Shown one piece after another: positions 1 to 9,284 of a stretch of 64,000 bases of DNA. The first letter of the stretch is position 1, and each line of letters opens with the position of its first letter. Both the position numbers and the translations under genes were made by a program. Location of the stretch: positions 1-64,000 of the forward strand of contig NZ_JBHYDX010000010.1 of the NCBI RefSeq assembly GCF_051860505.1, in the 5' to 3' direction. The stretch is from Pannonibacter sp051860505. Its GTDB lineage: Bacteria > Pseudomonadota > Alphaproteobacteria > Rhizobiales > Stappiaceae. Below the pieces are notes generated by a model. It made no database searches and was not told the DNA's origin. It worked only from the letters and a program-made list of their open reading frames with translations.

Positions 1-62
1 TCAAAACCCCCGAAGCACCAAACAAAACAATCCTCTCGCTTCACGGGGAATTATGCAACAGG

Positions 63-91
63 CCCCACGAGGGGGAGGGGGGCTGAGAGGC
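63..91. repeat. GC-rich interspersed repeat, partial copy
   Basis: This 29-base stretch reads CCCC-ACGA-GGGGGAGGGGGG followed by CTGAGAGGC. It matches 31700-31727 in the same orientation with one extra G. The left arm of the palindrome is shorter here than at 31.7 kb. It lies about 60 bp past the stop of the LOG gene. It resembles the REP-like palindromes scattered through many Rhizobiales genomes; that class is inferred. The rest of 1-152 shows no gene. Confidence 0.6.
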
Positions 92-152
92 GTCGAAGAC
101 TGTCTGACTTCATATGCGATAGCCCTGCCTAACGGGGGACAGGCCGCCGACC

Positions 153-746
153 TCAGGTCTGGCCGCGGCCGATCCACTTGCCCGTGGCCGGTGGAACATA
201 GGCCGCGCAGGCGGACAGCAAGGCCTCCGGCGTATCAGCCACCTGCAGCATCGCGCGCATCGCCGGCTTGACGAAGCCCTTGTCGACCTGCGTGTCGAGG
301 AAACTGATCAGGCCATCATAAAAGCCGCCGGTGTTCAGGAGGCCAAAGGCCTTGGCGTGATAGCCGAGTTGGCCCCAGGTCCAGACCTCGAAGATCTCTT
401 CCATCGTGCCGGTGCCGCCGGGCAGCGTGAAGAACGCATCGGACAGATCGGCGAACATCGCCTTGCGCTCGTGCATCGAGCCCACGACATGCAGCTCGCT
501 GAGGCCCTTGTGCTCCAGTTCCTTGGCCTTCAACGCCTCCGGCAGAACGCCGATGACCCGGCCACCTGCCGCGAGCGCCCCATCGGCCACAGCGCCCATC
601 AGGCCGACGCTGGCGCCGCCATAGACAAGCGTCAGCCCCGCCTCGGCAATCACGCGTCCCGTATCGCGCGCTGCCACGTCAAACACCGGATCGGTGCCGG
701 AACTCGATCCGCAGAAGACACAGACGGATTTGATTGCTTGGGTCAT
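153..746 (-). CDS. LOG family protein (cytokinin riboside 5'-monophosphate phosphoribohydrolase-like)
   Basis: This 197-residue protein is a TIGR00730/LOG-type Rossmann-fold enzyme. The hallmark PGGTGTMEE motif (PGGxGTxxE) lies near residue 110, and the N-terminal VCVFCGSSSGTDP strand-loop and YGGASVGLMGAVADGAL segment are typical of the family. LOG enzymes hydrolyse the N-glycosidic bond of nucleoside 5'-monophosphates to release the base and ribose 5-phosphate in the cytoplasm. Bacterial homologues outside plant-associated species often act as general nucleotide hydrolases. The ATG shares one base (TGATG) with the stop of the asparaginase gene, so the two are co-transcribed and probably translationally coupled. 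Length is normal for the family. The natural substrate here is unknown. Confidence 0.9.
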   Translation of the reverse strand: MTQAIKSVCVFCGSSSGTDPVFDVAARDTGRVIAEAGLTLVYGGASVGLMGAVADGALAAGGRVIGVLPEALKAKELEHKGLSELHVVGSMHERKAMFADLSDAFFTLPGGTGTMEEIFEVWTWGQLGYHAKAFGLLNTGGFYDGLISFLDTQVDKGFVKPAMRAMLQVADTPEALLSACAAYVPPATGKWIGRGQT

Positions 747-1783
747 CAGGCACTCACTCTGGCAGCGCGTTTGAGGTCGGTAAGGAGGTCGCTGGTCGGG
801 CGGACGACGCCGGCCTTGACGTCGAGACGGGTCTTGATCGCCGGCTGGGTTAGATCCTCCAGCAGGGCCTTTTCGTCATCATTGAGGTCGAGGAAGGCTT
901 CCAGGATCGATGCCATCATCACTTCGGAGGCACGGGCAGCACCGTCATCGCATTTGAGCGCAATGCCGAGGCCAAGTTCAGGAATGGTGGCGCAGAACAC
1001 GCCCTCGGCGCCAGTTTTGACGAAGACGCGGCGTCGGAAGCCGGCCATGGTGCGGGTGCAGAAGCGATCCGTGCCAGCGACCATATAGGCGTTGTCGACG
1101 CAAGCCTCGTAAAGCCGGCGCGCGGCCTCGGCGCGCAAGGGTTCCAGGTTCTCGCCGGTGCCAAAGGCGGCAAAGGCGCGGGCAAAGCCGTCCAACGGGG
1201 TAGCGAAGGTCGGGATGGCGCAGCCGTCGATGCCGCAGATGTCCGGCGTCAGCGTGTCGCCGGTCATGGCCTCCAGCACCGCCTTGATTTCCTGCTGCAC
1301 CGGATGGTCTGGCAGCACATAGCCACGGGTCGGCGCACCCATCACCTTGGCAAGGCCAAGGAAGCCGGCGTGCTTGCCGGAACAGTTGTTGTGCAGGGCG
1401 CAAGGCGTTTCGCCCGCGCGCACCAGATCGGCCACGTCCTCGACGCGCGAGGGCCACTGCGGCCCGCACTCAAGGGCATCCTCCTCAAGGCCGGCCTTGA
1501 TCAGCATGACCCGGGCGGCGTTGGCGTGCCGCGCTTCGCCATTGTGCGAGGAACAGGCCAGCGCCAGTTCGGCCGGATCGTAATCCAGTGCGTCGGCTGC
1601 GCCCGATTCCACCAGCGGCAGCGCCTGCAATGCCTTGATGGCAGAGCGGGGGAACACACGGCGGCCCGTGTCGCCGATGCGCAGCACCGGTGCGCCATTG
1701 GCATCAAAGATGGCGATGGCACCGCGATGGCGGCTTTCCACCACATCGCCGCGGGTCACTTCGACAAGAACCGGATTGCTCAT
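746..1783 (-). CDS. L-asparaginase, Rhizobium-type (asparaginase II family)
   Basis: This 345-residue protein matches the thermolabile asparaginase II family first known from Rhizobium etli, not the E. coli AnsA/AnsB fold. Recognisable segments are the N-terminal VEVTRGDVVESRHRGAIAI, the ACSSHNGE motif, the HNNCSGKHAGFL block and the DGCAIPTFATPL block. The family hydrolyses L-asparagine to aspartate and ammonia in the cytoplasm and supports use of asparagine as carbon and nitrogen source. It lies directly upstream of the LOG gene with a one-base overlap and downstream of an aminotransferase on the same strand, which fits an amino-acid catabolism unit. Length is within the usual 330-360 range. 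Confidence 0.9.
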   Translation of the reverse strand: MSNPVLVEVTRGDVVESRHRGAIAIFDANGAPVLRIGDTGRRVFPRSAIKALQALPLVESGAADALDYDPAELALACSSHNGEARHANAARVMLIKAGLEEDALECGPQWPSRVEDVADLVRAGETPCALHNNCSGKHAGFLGLAKVMGAPTRGYVLPDHPVQQEIKAVLEAMTGDTLTPDICGIDGCAIPTFATPLDGFARAFAAFGTGENLEPLRAEAARRLYEACVDNAYMVAGTDRFCTRTMAGFRRRVFVKTGAEGVFCATIPELGLGIALKCDDGAARASEVMMASILEAFLDLNDDEKALLEDLTQPAIKTRLDVKAGVVRPTSDLLTDLKRAARVSA

Positions 1784-1816
1784 GAAACCTCGCTTGGGAT
1801 GTGAAGAAAAACTGGT

Positions 1817-2998
1817 TCAGGCGTTGCTGACGGCAAGCGCCGGCTTCAGCCAGGTGCTAAGCCGGGCCAGCGCCTCGGCCAGCACTTCATCGCGCTTGCA
1901 GAAACAGAAGCGGATGTAGTTGGTCGGCGCGTCAGCCATGTAGAAAGCGGAGACCGGAATGGCGACAACGCCGGCCTCGGTCACCATGCGCTTGCAGATG
2001 TCGACATCGCGTCCCTCGAGCCCGAGCGGAGTGATGTCGCAGGTGAGAAAATACGTGCCCTCGCAAGGCAGCACGCCGAAGCCGAGCCCGGCCAGTCCCT
2101 CGGCCAGCAGATCCCGCTTGGCCTGAAGCTCGGCAGACAGGCCGTCGAAATAGCTGTCGTCCTTGCGCAGGCCATGCGCAACCGCCTTCTGCAGGTTCGG
2201 CGGCGTGGTGAAGGTGACATATTGATGCGCCTTGGCGATCGGGTCGAGCAGCTTCGGAGCGCCAGTGACATAGCCGATCTTCCAGCCGGTGAGCGAGAAG
2301 GTCTTGCCGGCAGAGCCGACACGCACGGTGCGTTCGCGCATGCCGGGGAAGCTCATCAAGGGACGGTGCACGGAGCCGTCGAACAGAAGATGCTCATAGA
2401 CCTCGTCGCAGATGGCATAGACGTCATGCTCGACGCAAAGCTCGGCGATGCGGGCAAGTTCCGCTTCCGAGAACACCTTGCCGGCCGGGTTCATCGGATT
2501 GTTGAGGAGGATCGCCTTGGTGTTTTCGGTGAACGCCTTTTCCAGCGCGTCGAGGTCGAGGCTCCAGGTCGGCGGAGTGACGCGCACGCGGACCGGGATG
2601 CCGCCGGTGCGCCGGACGATCGGCAGATAGCAGTCGTAAAGCGGCTCGATGAGAATGACCTCGTCGCCGGGCTCCACCAACGCGAGAATACAGTCGGTCA
2701 GCGCCTCGGTCGCGCCGGAGGTCACCATCACCTCGTTGGCCCAGTCGATATCGAGCCCGTAGAAGCGCTTGTTCGCCTCGGCCACCGCCTGGCGCAGCTC
2801 CGGAATGCCCATCATCGGCGGATACTGGTTCGGGCCGTCGATCAGGGCTTCAGCCGCGACGCGGCGCACGTCTTCCGGACCATCGACATCGGGGAAGCCC
2901 TGACCCAGATTGATCGCGCCATGCTCGCGCGCCAGACGCGACATCGCCTCGAAAATGGTGGTCTCAAGCCCGGTGAACACCGGATTGGTCGGCTTCAT
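1817..2998 (-). CDS. Pyridoxal-phosphate-dependent class I/II aminotransferase
   Basis: A 393-residue fold-type I aminotransferase. The PLP-lysine segment reads SAGKTFSLTGWKIGY, and the N-terminal block NLGQGFPD and the NNPMNPAGK block are those of the YbdL/kynurenine aminotransferase branch. Such enzymes transfer amino groups from methionine, kynurenine or aromatic amino acids to 2-oxo acids; the substrate cannot be fixed from sequence. The reading frame stays open upstream, but the ATG at 2998 follows a GGAGG ribosome site and begins exactly where family members begin (MKPTNPVF). The asparaginase gene starts 33 bases after its stop on the same strand. Confidence 0.88.
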   Translation of the reverse strand: MKPTNPVFTGLETTIFEAMSRLAREHGAINLGQGFPDVDGPEDVRRVAAEALIDGPNQYPPMMGIPELRQAVAEANKRFYGLDIDWANEVMVTSGATEALTDCILALVEPGDEVILIEPLYDCYLPIVRRTGGIPVRVRVTPPTWSLDLDALEKAFTENTKAILLNNPMNPAGKVFSEAELARIAELCVEHDVYAICDEVYEHLLFDGSVHRPLMSFPGMRERTVRVGSAGKTFSLTGWKIGYVTGAPKLLDPIAKAHQYVTFTTPPNLQKAVAHGLRKDDSYFDGLSAELQAKRDLLAEGLAGLGFGVLPCEGTYFLTCDITPLGLEGRDVDICKRMVTEAGVVAIPVSAFYMADAPTNYIRFCFCKRDEVLAEALARLSTWLKPALAVSNA

Positions 2999-3161
2999 GC
3001 AACACCCTCCGTCTGGCCTTGCCGGAGACTCACCCCCTGCCGGCCATTTTCCTCGCAGCGTTTTTAGACGGGACAGGCAGCAACGTCGAGGGGGATGGGG
3101 ACGGAAGGCGGGCGATGCGGGCCTTGCACCGCCCGCAATGACCGTTAAAACAGAAGCGGTT

Positions 3162-3167
3162 GGGAGG
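3162..3167 (+). promoter_or_regulatory. Ribosome binding site that sets the R-M start
   Basis: GGGAGG lies 9 bases before a GTG at 3177. The in-frame ATG at 3138 and the frame further upstream have no comparable site. The GTG start also puts the N-terminus where MmeI-type enzymes normally begin. Confidence 0.6.
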
Positions 3168-3176
3168 CGAAGCATC

Positions 3177-6100
3177 GTGCAATCCAAGGTCGAAGCATTC
3201 ATCCGGCGCTGGCAGGGACAGGAAGGCGGGCAGGAGCGGGCCAACTATGCCCTGTTTCTCACTGAACTCTGCGATCTGCTGGGCCTGCCGCATGCCGAAC
3301 CGGCGTCGGCTGCGCACGAGACCAATGATTACGTCTTCGAACGGGTGGTGAAGGAAACAACCCGGGATGGCTCAAGCTCGGCCAAGCGGATCGACCTGTA
3401 CAAACGCGACTGCTTCGTCCTGGAAGCCAAGCAGAGCCGGTTCGCCGGTGACAAGAAGCTGGCGGACGCGCCGACCCTTCCGCTGCCGGGGCTTTCGGCC
3501 GATACGGCAACCGTCAAGCCGCGCGGCCGCCGTGCCGATGCGGATCGAGCCTGGGACGTTCTGATGATGAACGCCCGCGCGCAGGCTGAAAACTACGTCC
3601 GGCTGCTTCCAGCGTCGCACGAGCCGCCGCCCTTTGTCCTCGTCTGTGACGTCGGCCACTGCATCGAGGTCTATGCAAACTTCCGCAAGGATGGAAAGGC
3701 CTACGACCAGTTTCCAGATCGCCGCTCCTTCCGCATCTATCTGGAAGACCTGCGCGACGAGGCCATTCGCGAACGCCTGGTCGCGATCTGGTCCGATCCG
3801 CTGTCGCTTGACCCCTCGCGCAAGGCGGCGAAGGTCACGCGGGACATCGCCACCCGCATCGCCAAGGTCAGTCAGGCGCTGGAGAAGGAAGGCCATGCCA
3901 CCGAAGAGGTGGCCATGTTCCTGATGCGCGTGCTGTTCACGATGTTCGCCGAGGATGTCGAGCTGCTTCCGGAAAAGAGCTTCGAAGCCTTGCTGAAGGA
4001 TTGCGTCGAGAAGCCCGAGATTTTCCCCGGCATGATGGAAGAGCTGTGGCGCGCCATGGACGAGGGCACGTTCTCCGTCGCTCTCAAGGAAAAGGTGAAG
4101 AAGTTCAACGGCGAGTTCTTCAAGAATCGGCGCGCACTCAAGCTTGCCCGCGAGGAAATCGGCGAATTGCTGGAAGCAGCCCGGCACAACTGGCGCGATG
4201 TGGAACCGGCGATTTTCGGCACTTTCCTTGAACAGGCGCTGGACCCGTCCGACCGGCGCAAGCTCGGCGCCCATTACACGCCGCGCGCCTATGTCGAGCG
4301 GCTGGTGATTGCAACTGTCATCGATCCGTTGCGCGCCGAATGGGACAATGCCCGCTCCACCGCCGAACGGCAGAAGTCGGAAGGCAAGGCCGATGCGGCA
4401 GTGCGCACAGTCGCCGCCTTCCACGACCGGCTGTGCGAGATCCGGGTGCTGGACCCGGCCTGCGGCACCGGCAACTTCCTTTATGTTTCGCTGGAGCTGA
4501 TGAAGCGGCTTGAGGGCGAGGTGCTGGAGGCGCTGATCAACCTCGGCGGACAGGAAGGACTGGCGATGGAGAGCCACTCCGTCGATCCGCACCAGTTCCT
4601 CGGGATCGAGATCAACAAGCGCGCGGCAGCGATTGCCGAGCTGGTTCTGTGGATCGGCCATCTGCAATGGCATTTCCGCACCAAGACCACCGCCCCGACG
4701 GAGCCGATCCTGAAGGCGTTCCACAACATCCAGAACATGGATGCCGTGCTGAAATGGGATGGCTATCCGCTGCCGAAGATTGTCGACGGCAAGGAGACCT
4801 ATCCCAACCCGCGCCGGCCGGACTGGCCGAAGGCCGATTACATCGTCGGCAATCCGCCGTTTGTCGGCGGCAAGGACATCCGCGCCCGCATGGGCGGAGC
4901 TTATGCCGAAGCGCTGTGGAAGGCGCATGGGCACATGAACGAGAGCGCCGATTTCGTCATGTACTGGTGGGACCGGTCGGCGGAAATCCTGCTGAAGCCA
5001 AAGAGCCAGCTCAAGCGCTTCGGTTTTGTCACCACCAACTCCATCAGCCAGGTGTTCCAGCGCCGGGTGATGGAACCCTATCTCAACGCAAAGAAGCCCC
5101 TGTCGCTGGTGATGAGCATCCCGGACCACCCCTGGACCAAGGTCACCCGCGACAGCGCTGCCGTGCGCATCGCCATGACGGTGGCGCAAGCGGGCAAACA
5201 TGACGGGCGGCTAATGGAGGTCACCTCGGAAACAGCGGTGGAGACGGACAGTCCGGTCATCCTGTTCGAGGAGAAGATCGGGCGGATCAATGCGGATCTG
5301 ACTGTTGGGGTGGATGTAACCTCTGCTAACCAGCTAGTTGCAAACAAAGGAATAGCACATCAGGGTATCATACCGGTAGGGGAAGGCTTCAGACTGACGG
5401 AGTCTGAATTGGAAATTTATGGGATAGCGCCGTTAAGTTTGCCGCCCGTTGTCAAGAAATACGTCAATGGTCGAGATTTGGTACAGCGAGAAGATAGAAA
5501 ATACATTATCGATTTTTATGGATTGACAGAGTCCGAGGCAAGGCGCACCTATCCGAAGCTGTTTCAACACGTTTTGCGCGAGGTTAAGCCGCAGCGAGAT
5601 CTAGTTAACCGAGATAGGACACGTATCAATTTTTGGATTTATGCCGAGCCTAGATCTAAAATGAGGGCCGCGTTTCAGGGGCAGTCGCGTTTCATCGCTA
5701 CTACTCGGACAGCAAAGCATAAGATTTTTCAGTTCCTCGATATCGATGTTCTTCCGGATACCAAAATCGTTGCTATTGCTGACGACGAACCCTGTACGCT
5801 GGGAATATTGAGCTCATTTGCGCATCGTGTATGGGCATATCAAACTGGTGGATGGCTAGGAGTGGGGAACGACCACACCTACAACCATACAGAATGCTTC
5901 GACCCCTTCCCGTTCCCCGACGCCACCGACGCCCAGAAAGCCGCCATCGGTACCATCGCCGAGGAGCTGGACGCGCATCGCAAGCGGGTGCTGGTCGAGC
6001 ACGCGCATCTGACGCTGACCGGGCTTTACAACGTGCTGGAACGGCTGAGGGCCGGTGCCAAACCCGACGATCTCGACGCGAAGGAACGGCGCATCTTCGA

Positions 6101-6590
6101 CGATGGTCTGGTGCTTATCCTGAAGGAACTGCATGACCAGCTCGACGCCGCCGTGTCGCAAGCCTATGGCTGGCCGGTGGATCTGCCCGACGAGGAGGTT
6201 CTGGCCCGTCTTGTCGCGCTCAACAAGGAGCGGGCAAAAGAAGAACAGCGCGGGCTGGTGCGCTGGCTGCGGCCCGACTACCAGATCCCGCGTTTTGGCT
6301 CGGACACGGAAAAGGCCAGACAGCTGGAGGCGGATCTTGGCGGTGCGGCGGCCCCGGAAAAAGCCGGACCGAAGCCGGCCTTTCCCGCCGACGAGCGCGA
6401 CCAGACGCCCGCCGTGGTCGATGTGCTGCTGGCGGCCGACAGCCCGCTGGAGGCCGCTGCCATCGCCGCCCGCTTCAAGCAGGGCCGCAAGTGCCTGCCA
6501 GCGGTCGAGGCGGTGCTGTCGGCGCTGTTCCGCCTGGGCCTCGTCACCAGCCAGGATGCCCGCCACTACAGCTTCCGCCGGGCGGCGTGA
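3177..6590 (+). CDS. MmeI-like single-chain (type IIL) restriction-modification enzyme
   Basis: A protein of about 1137 residues combining nuclease, methyltransferase and recognition functions. The N-terminal PD-(D/E)xK site reads D73-x9-E83-A-K85, the same spacing as in MmeI. A helical connector is followed by the N6-adenine methyltransferase core: LGAHYTPRAYVERLV (motif X), DPACGTGNF at about 426 (motif I, SAM binding) and NPPF at 559 (motif IV). Residues of about 708-907 correspond to the target-recognition region and end in YNHTECFDPFPFP. A C-terminal tail with a winged-helix look follows. Family enzymes methylate one DNA strand for self-protection and cut at a fixed distance when the site is unmodified. 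No separate subunit gene is adjacent. Bases of about 5300-5895 are far more AT-rich than both flanks. Start chosen from the GGGAGG site; ATG 3138 is the alternative. Confidence 0.85.
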   Translation: MQSKVEAFIRRWQGQEGGQERANYALFLTELCDLLGLPHAEPASAAHETNDYVFERVVKETTRDGSSSAKRIDLYKRDCFVLEAKQSRFAGDKKLADAPTLPLPGLSADTATVKPRGRRADADRAWDVLMMNARAQAENYVRLLPASHEPPPFVLVCDVGHCIEVYANFRKDGKAYDQFPDRRSFRIYLEDLRDEAIRERLVAIWSDPLSLDPSRKAAKVTRDIATRIAKVSQALEKEGHATEEVAMFLMRVLFTMFAEDVELLPEKSFEALLKDCVEKPEIFPGMMEELWRAMDEGTFSVALKEKVKKFNGEFFKNRRALKLAREEIGELLEAARHNWRDVEPAIFGTFLEQALDPSDRRKLGAHYTPRAYVERLVIATVIDPLRAEWDNARSTAERQKSEGKADAAVRTVAAFHDRLCEIRVLDPACGTGNFLYVSLELMKRLEGEVLEALINLGGQEGLAMESHSVDPHQFLGIEINKRAAAIAELVLWIGHLQWHFRTKTTAPTEPILKAFHNIQNMDAVLKWDGYPLPKIVDGKETYPNPRRPDWPKADYIVGNPPFVGGKDIRARMGGAYAEALWKAHGHMNESADFVMYWWDRSAEILLKPKSQLKRFGFVTTNSISQVFQRRVMEPYLNAKKPLSLVMSIPDHPWTKVTRDSAAVRIAMTVAQAGKHDGRLMEVTSETAVETDSPVILFEEKIGRINADLTVGVDVTSANQLVANKGIAHQGIIPVGEGFRLTESELEIYGIAPLSLPPVVKKYVNGRDLVQREDRKYIIDFYGLTESEARRTYPKLFQHVLREVKPQRDLVNRDRTRINFWIYAEPRSKMRAAFQGQSRFIATTRTAKHKIFQFLDIDVLPDTKIVAIADDEPCTLGILSSFAHRVWAYQTGGWLGVGNDHTYNHTECFDPFPFPDATDAQKAAIGTIAEELDAHRKRVLVEHAHLTLTGLYNVLERLRAGAKPDDLDAKERRIFDDGLVLILKELHDQLDAAVSQAYGWPVDLPDEEVLARLVALNKERAKEEQRGLVRWLRPDYQIPRFGSDTEKARQLEADLGGAAAPEKAGPKPAFPADERDQTPAVVDVLLAADSPLEAAAIAARFKQGRKCLPAVEAVLSALFRLGLVTSQDARHYSFRRAA

Positions 6591-6706
6591 CCACACGTCG
6601 CCAGCATCGGCCCTGCCAAGTGTGTCTGCCATCACATTGCCCTGATCGGGGTGTGGTATGGTGATGTATCGCCGGTTGAATCATCCGGCGCTTCGGAGAC
6701 GAAGAG

Positions 6707-7084
6707 ATGGTGAAGAGTTTTGCGAAGGGGTCCTGTTTGCGCCGGGTTGGTGCGATGGCCCTCGCCGGCGTGATGGCGCTGGGGGTTCTGGCGGTGTCGG
6801 TGCCGCAGGCAGAGGCGCGTGACGGGCGCAACACGGCACTGGCGGCCGGTGCTGCCGTCGGTCTTGCCGCCGGCGCGCTCTTGGGCGCGGCCGCGGCCAA
6901 CAGCGGACCGGAGTATATTGCCCCTCCCCCGGCCTATTACCCGCCCCCGCCCTATCCGCATTATGGCGGCCCGGTCTATTACGCCCCGCCGCCGGTGCCG
7001 CGCTGCTACATGTCGCCGATCCAGCGCTGGGACCCCTATATCGGCCAATATGTGGTCGTCGGGCATCAGCAGATGTGCAACTGA
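6707..7084 (+). CDS. Small exported Gly/Ala- and Tyr/Pro-rich protein
   Basis: A 125-residue protein with a clear signal peptide: basic start MVKSFAKGSCLRR, hydrophobic core and cleavage likely after QAEA at about residue 37. The mature part has an alanine/glycine-rich segment that could form a short transmembrane or glycine-zipper helix (AAGAAVGLAAGALLGAAAA). A proline/tyrosine stretch (PPPPYPHYGGP) and a C-terminal MSPIQRWDPYIGQYV...MCN segment with two cysteines follow. Similar short envelope proteins are common and uncharacterised in Rhizobiales. The gene stands alone between the R-M gene and a cyclase. No function is assigned. Confidence 0.75.
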   Translation: MVKSFAKGSCLRRVGAMALAGVMALGVLAVSVPQAEARDGRNTALAAGAAVGLAAGALLGAAAANSGPEYIAPPPAYYPPPPYPHYGGPVYYAPPPVPRCYMSPIQRWDPYIGQYVVVGHQQMCN

Positions 7085-7104
7085 TCCCGTCCTGAACGTG
7101 CACT

Positions 7105-7129
7105 TGGCCCGCGTCCTCGCGGGCCATTT
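7105..7129 (+). terminator. Hairpin terminator after the small exported protein
   Basis: TGGCCCGCG-TCCT-CGCGGGCCA forms a 9-bp stem with a four-base loop, followed by TTTG. The T tract is short, so termination may be partial. It lies 21 bases after the stop at 7084. Confidence 0.55.
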
Positions 7130-7307
7130 GGGCTGCCAGGCCCGGCCTGCGCCGAACGGCGCCGCAGCAGGACTAGTTTTCCCCTTCAGGTCGAGTACCC
7201 AACGGCATGCCCAAGCCGCTCCTGCAGGACTATCAAGCAGGGCGCAAACCAGACTGAACTTCTCCGGAAATGTCAGAAGAAGAGGCTGACATGGTCGCTT
7301 CTTTATT

Positions 7308-9209
7308 TTGCAACGATACCGGCAGTTTTTACAGTTTACTCGCGAAAAGTGGTTAGTCTGTCGTCATTGTCACGAACATGAAGACGGATGCACCTTGTTG
7401 CTACGCCTGACCCCGACACTTGCCAGCCTGATCGCGACCTGCGTGTTGCTGACGGCCCTTACGATCCTGGCCCTGTCGGCCTACACGTCCCGATCCGTCA
7501 CGGCGCAGCTCGGCAGCCAGCTGGTTGACCTCGGCATGGATGCGTTTGACCTGAAGTTCCAGACGCATGTGACGCAGATCCGGGAACAGGGGGCCTATGT
7601 CGCCAGCGCCCTGCGCGGCGGCTCCATCGACCCGGACGATGACGCGGCGCTGACCGGATTTGTCCATGGCGTATTGGCGGCCACACCGCAGGTGATTGCG
7701 ATTGATGTCGTACGGCCCGATGGCAGCGGCATCGAGGTCGAGCGCGGCGACAGCGGGGCCAACTTTGGCCTGCGGCCGATCCGGAGACTTCCGCGCCCCA
7801 CCTTGCTGGACCTTGCCCAGCAGGCGGAAGCGGCGCCGGGGCCGTTCTGGAGCCAGCCGGAATACAACGAGGCGAACCGGCGAACGGAAATCAGCTATGT
7901 GGTGCCCTCGCGTTCCGGCGACCGGTTTCTCGGACTTGCCAGGGTCAGGGTGTCCCTCAACGGCCTGTCCGTCATGGCGAGGGGCCTGTCGAGCACGGAC
8001 ATGACCATGTTCCTGTTCTATGGCAACATGGAACTTCTGGCGCATCCGCAACTCGACCCTGCGACGCAAAACGCCTCGGAAGACAATGATCTGGTGGACC
8101 TGATCGATGCTCCGGGCCCTGTCCTGCCACAGCTCAAGACCATGGTTCCCGTGGATGCGGCGAGCTACAACCTCGTCGAAGCGCATGCGATGTTCCGGGT
8201 TGAAGCGGCCAATGGGGCTGCCTATTTCGTCGTCCTTGAACGCAGCGGGACGGATGCTGCCGGATTGCCGGTGCAGGTGGGGGCATATTTTCCGGTCAGC
8301 GTGCTGGAGGCACCGCTGCAACGCCTTGCGGTGGCCGGCCTGATCGGCGTCGGGATTCTCGGCCTGGCCGTCCTCGGCAGCGGCTTGCTGGCCTTCTACA
8401 TCGGCCGGCCGATCCGCCGGGCCGCCCGCAGCGCCCGCCTGATCGCCCGGATGGACCTGGGCGACCTTGAACCCCTGCCGGACAGCCGCATCGTCGAGAT
8501 CCGCGATCTTGCGCAAGGCTTCAACAGCATGCTGACAGGGCTTCGCGCCTTCCTCAGATATCTGCCGCAGACGCTGGTCCGCCGGCTGATCGAGACCGGC
8601 TCGATTGATCAACCACCAGTGAAGACCCGGGTCGCCGTGCTGTTTACCGATATCGTCGGCTACACATCGATCAGCGAAGGCCTGGACGCGGTGGAAACGG
8701 CCGACTTCCTGAACGCCCATCTGACGCTGGTCGGCGAGGCCATCGAGCGCAACGGCGGCACCATCGACAAGTATATCGGCGACAGCGTGATGGCGTTTTG
8801 GGGCGCGCCGGAGGAACTGGAGCAGCCTGCAGCCGCCGCTGCGCGCGCCGCGCTGGACATCGCCCGGGCCATCAAGATGGACAACCGGCGTCGTGCCGGA
8901 GAAGGCTTGCCGCCGGTGCGCCTGCGCATCGGGCTGCATGTCGGTCCGCTGGTCGTCGGCGACATCGGCGCGCCGCAACGGGTGAACTACACCGTCATCG
9001 GTGACACTGTGAATATCGCCGCGCGGCTGGAAACGCTCGGCCGCGACATTGATCCGGATGCCGAGACCATCATCCTGGCCTCGGCGCAGGTCGCCGACGA
9101 ACTGCCGCCCTCCTGTACGCTTGCCCCGCTCGGCAGCCACCGGATCAAGGGCAAGGACCTGCCGGTCGACGTGGTCCGGCTGCTGCCGACGCGCATGGGG
9201 CCGGTGTAA
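7308..9209 (+). CDS. Membrane class III adenylate/guanylate cyclase with HAMP domain
   Basis: Up to 633 residues. One transmembrane helix lies near residues 35-55. A periplasmic sensor domain of about 280 residues follows, then a second helix near 345-367 (GLIGVGILGLAVLGSGLLAFYI). Next come a HAMP linker and a C-terminal class III cyclase domain. The metal-binding aspartates are in FTDIVGYT (about D448) and YIGDSVMAFW; the conserved VNYTVIGDTVNIAARLE block is present. The enzyme should make cAMP from ATP in response to an outside signal. The start is uncertain: the frame opens at TTG 7308, but TTG 7395 or 7398 would place the first helix nearer the N-terminus. A second cyclase and a cyclic-nucleotide-binding antiporter lie in the same window. 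Confidence 0.85.
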   Translation: MQRYRQFLQFTREKWLVCRHCHEHEDGCTLLLRLTPTLASLIATCVLLTALTILALSAYTSRSVTAQLGSQLVDLGMDAFDLKFQTHVTQIREQGAYVASALRGGSIDPDDDAALTGFVHGVLAATPQVIAIDVVRPDGSGIEVERGDSGANFGLRPIRRLPRPTLLDLAQQAEAAPGPFWSQPEYNEANRRTEISYVVPSRSGDRFLGLARVRVSLNGLSVMARGLSSTDMTMFLFYGNMELLAHPQLDPATQNASEDNDLVDLIDAPGPVLPQLKTMVPVDAASYNLVEAHAMFRVEAANGAAYFVVLERSGTDAAGLPVQVGAYFPVSVLEAPLQRLAVAGLIGVGILGLAVLGSGLLAFYIGRPIRRAARSARLIARMDLGDLEPLPDSRIVEIRDLAQGFNSMLTGLRAFLRYLPQTLVRRLIETGSIDQPPVKTRVAVLFTDIVGYTSISEGLDAVETADFLNAHLTLVGEAIERNGGTIDKYIGDSVMAFWGAPEELEQPAAAAARAALDIARAIKMDNRRRAGEGLPPVRLRIGLHVGPLVVGDIGAPQRVNYTVIGDTVNIAARLETLGRDIDPDAETIILASAQVADELPPSCTLAPLGSHRIKGKDLPVDVVRLLPTRMGPV

Positions 9210-9284
9210 CGACAGCTGACAAAATACCCGGCAATACCCCGCACCGGACCAGCAAGCAGACCGGCAGCGGGGCATCATCCAGGG

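Noticed and set aside
3372..5201. A 609-codon minus-strand frame opposite the R-M gene
   Set aside because: Antisense to the conserved nuclease and methyltransferase motifs; stops where the AT-rich segment begins.
7401..9278. A 625-codon minus-strand frame opposite the membrane cyclase
   Set aside because: The plus-strand frame carries all cyclase motifs; this one is a shadow.
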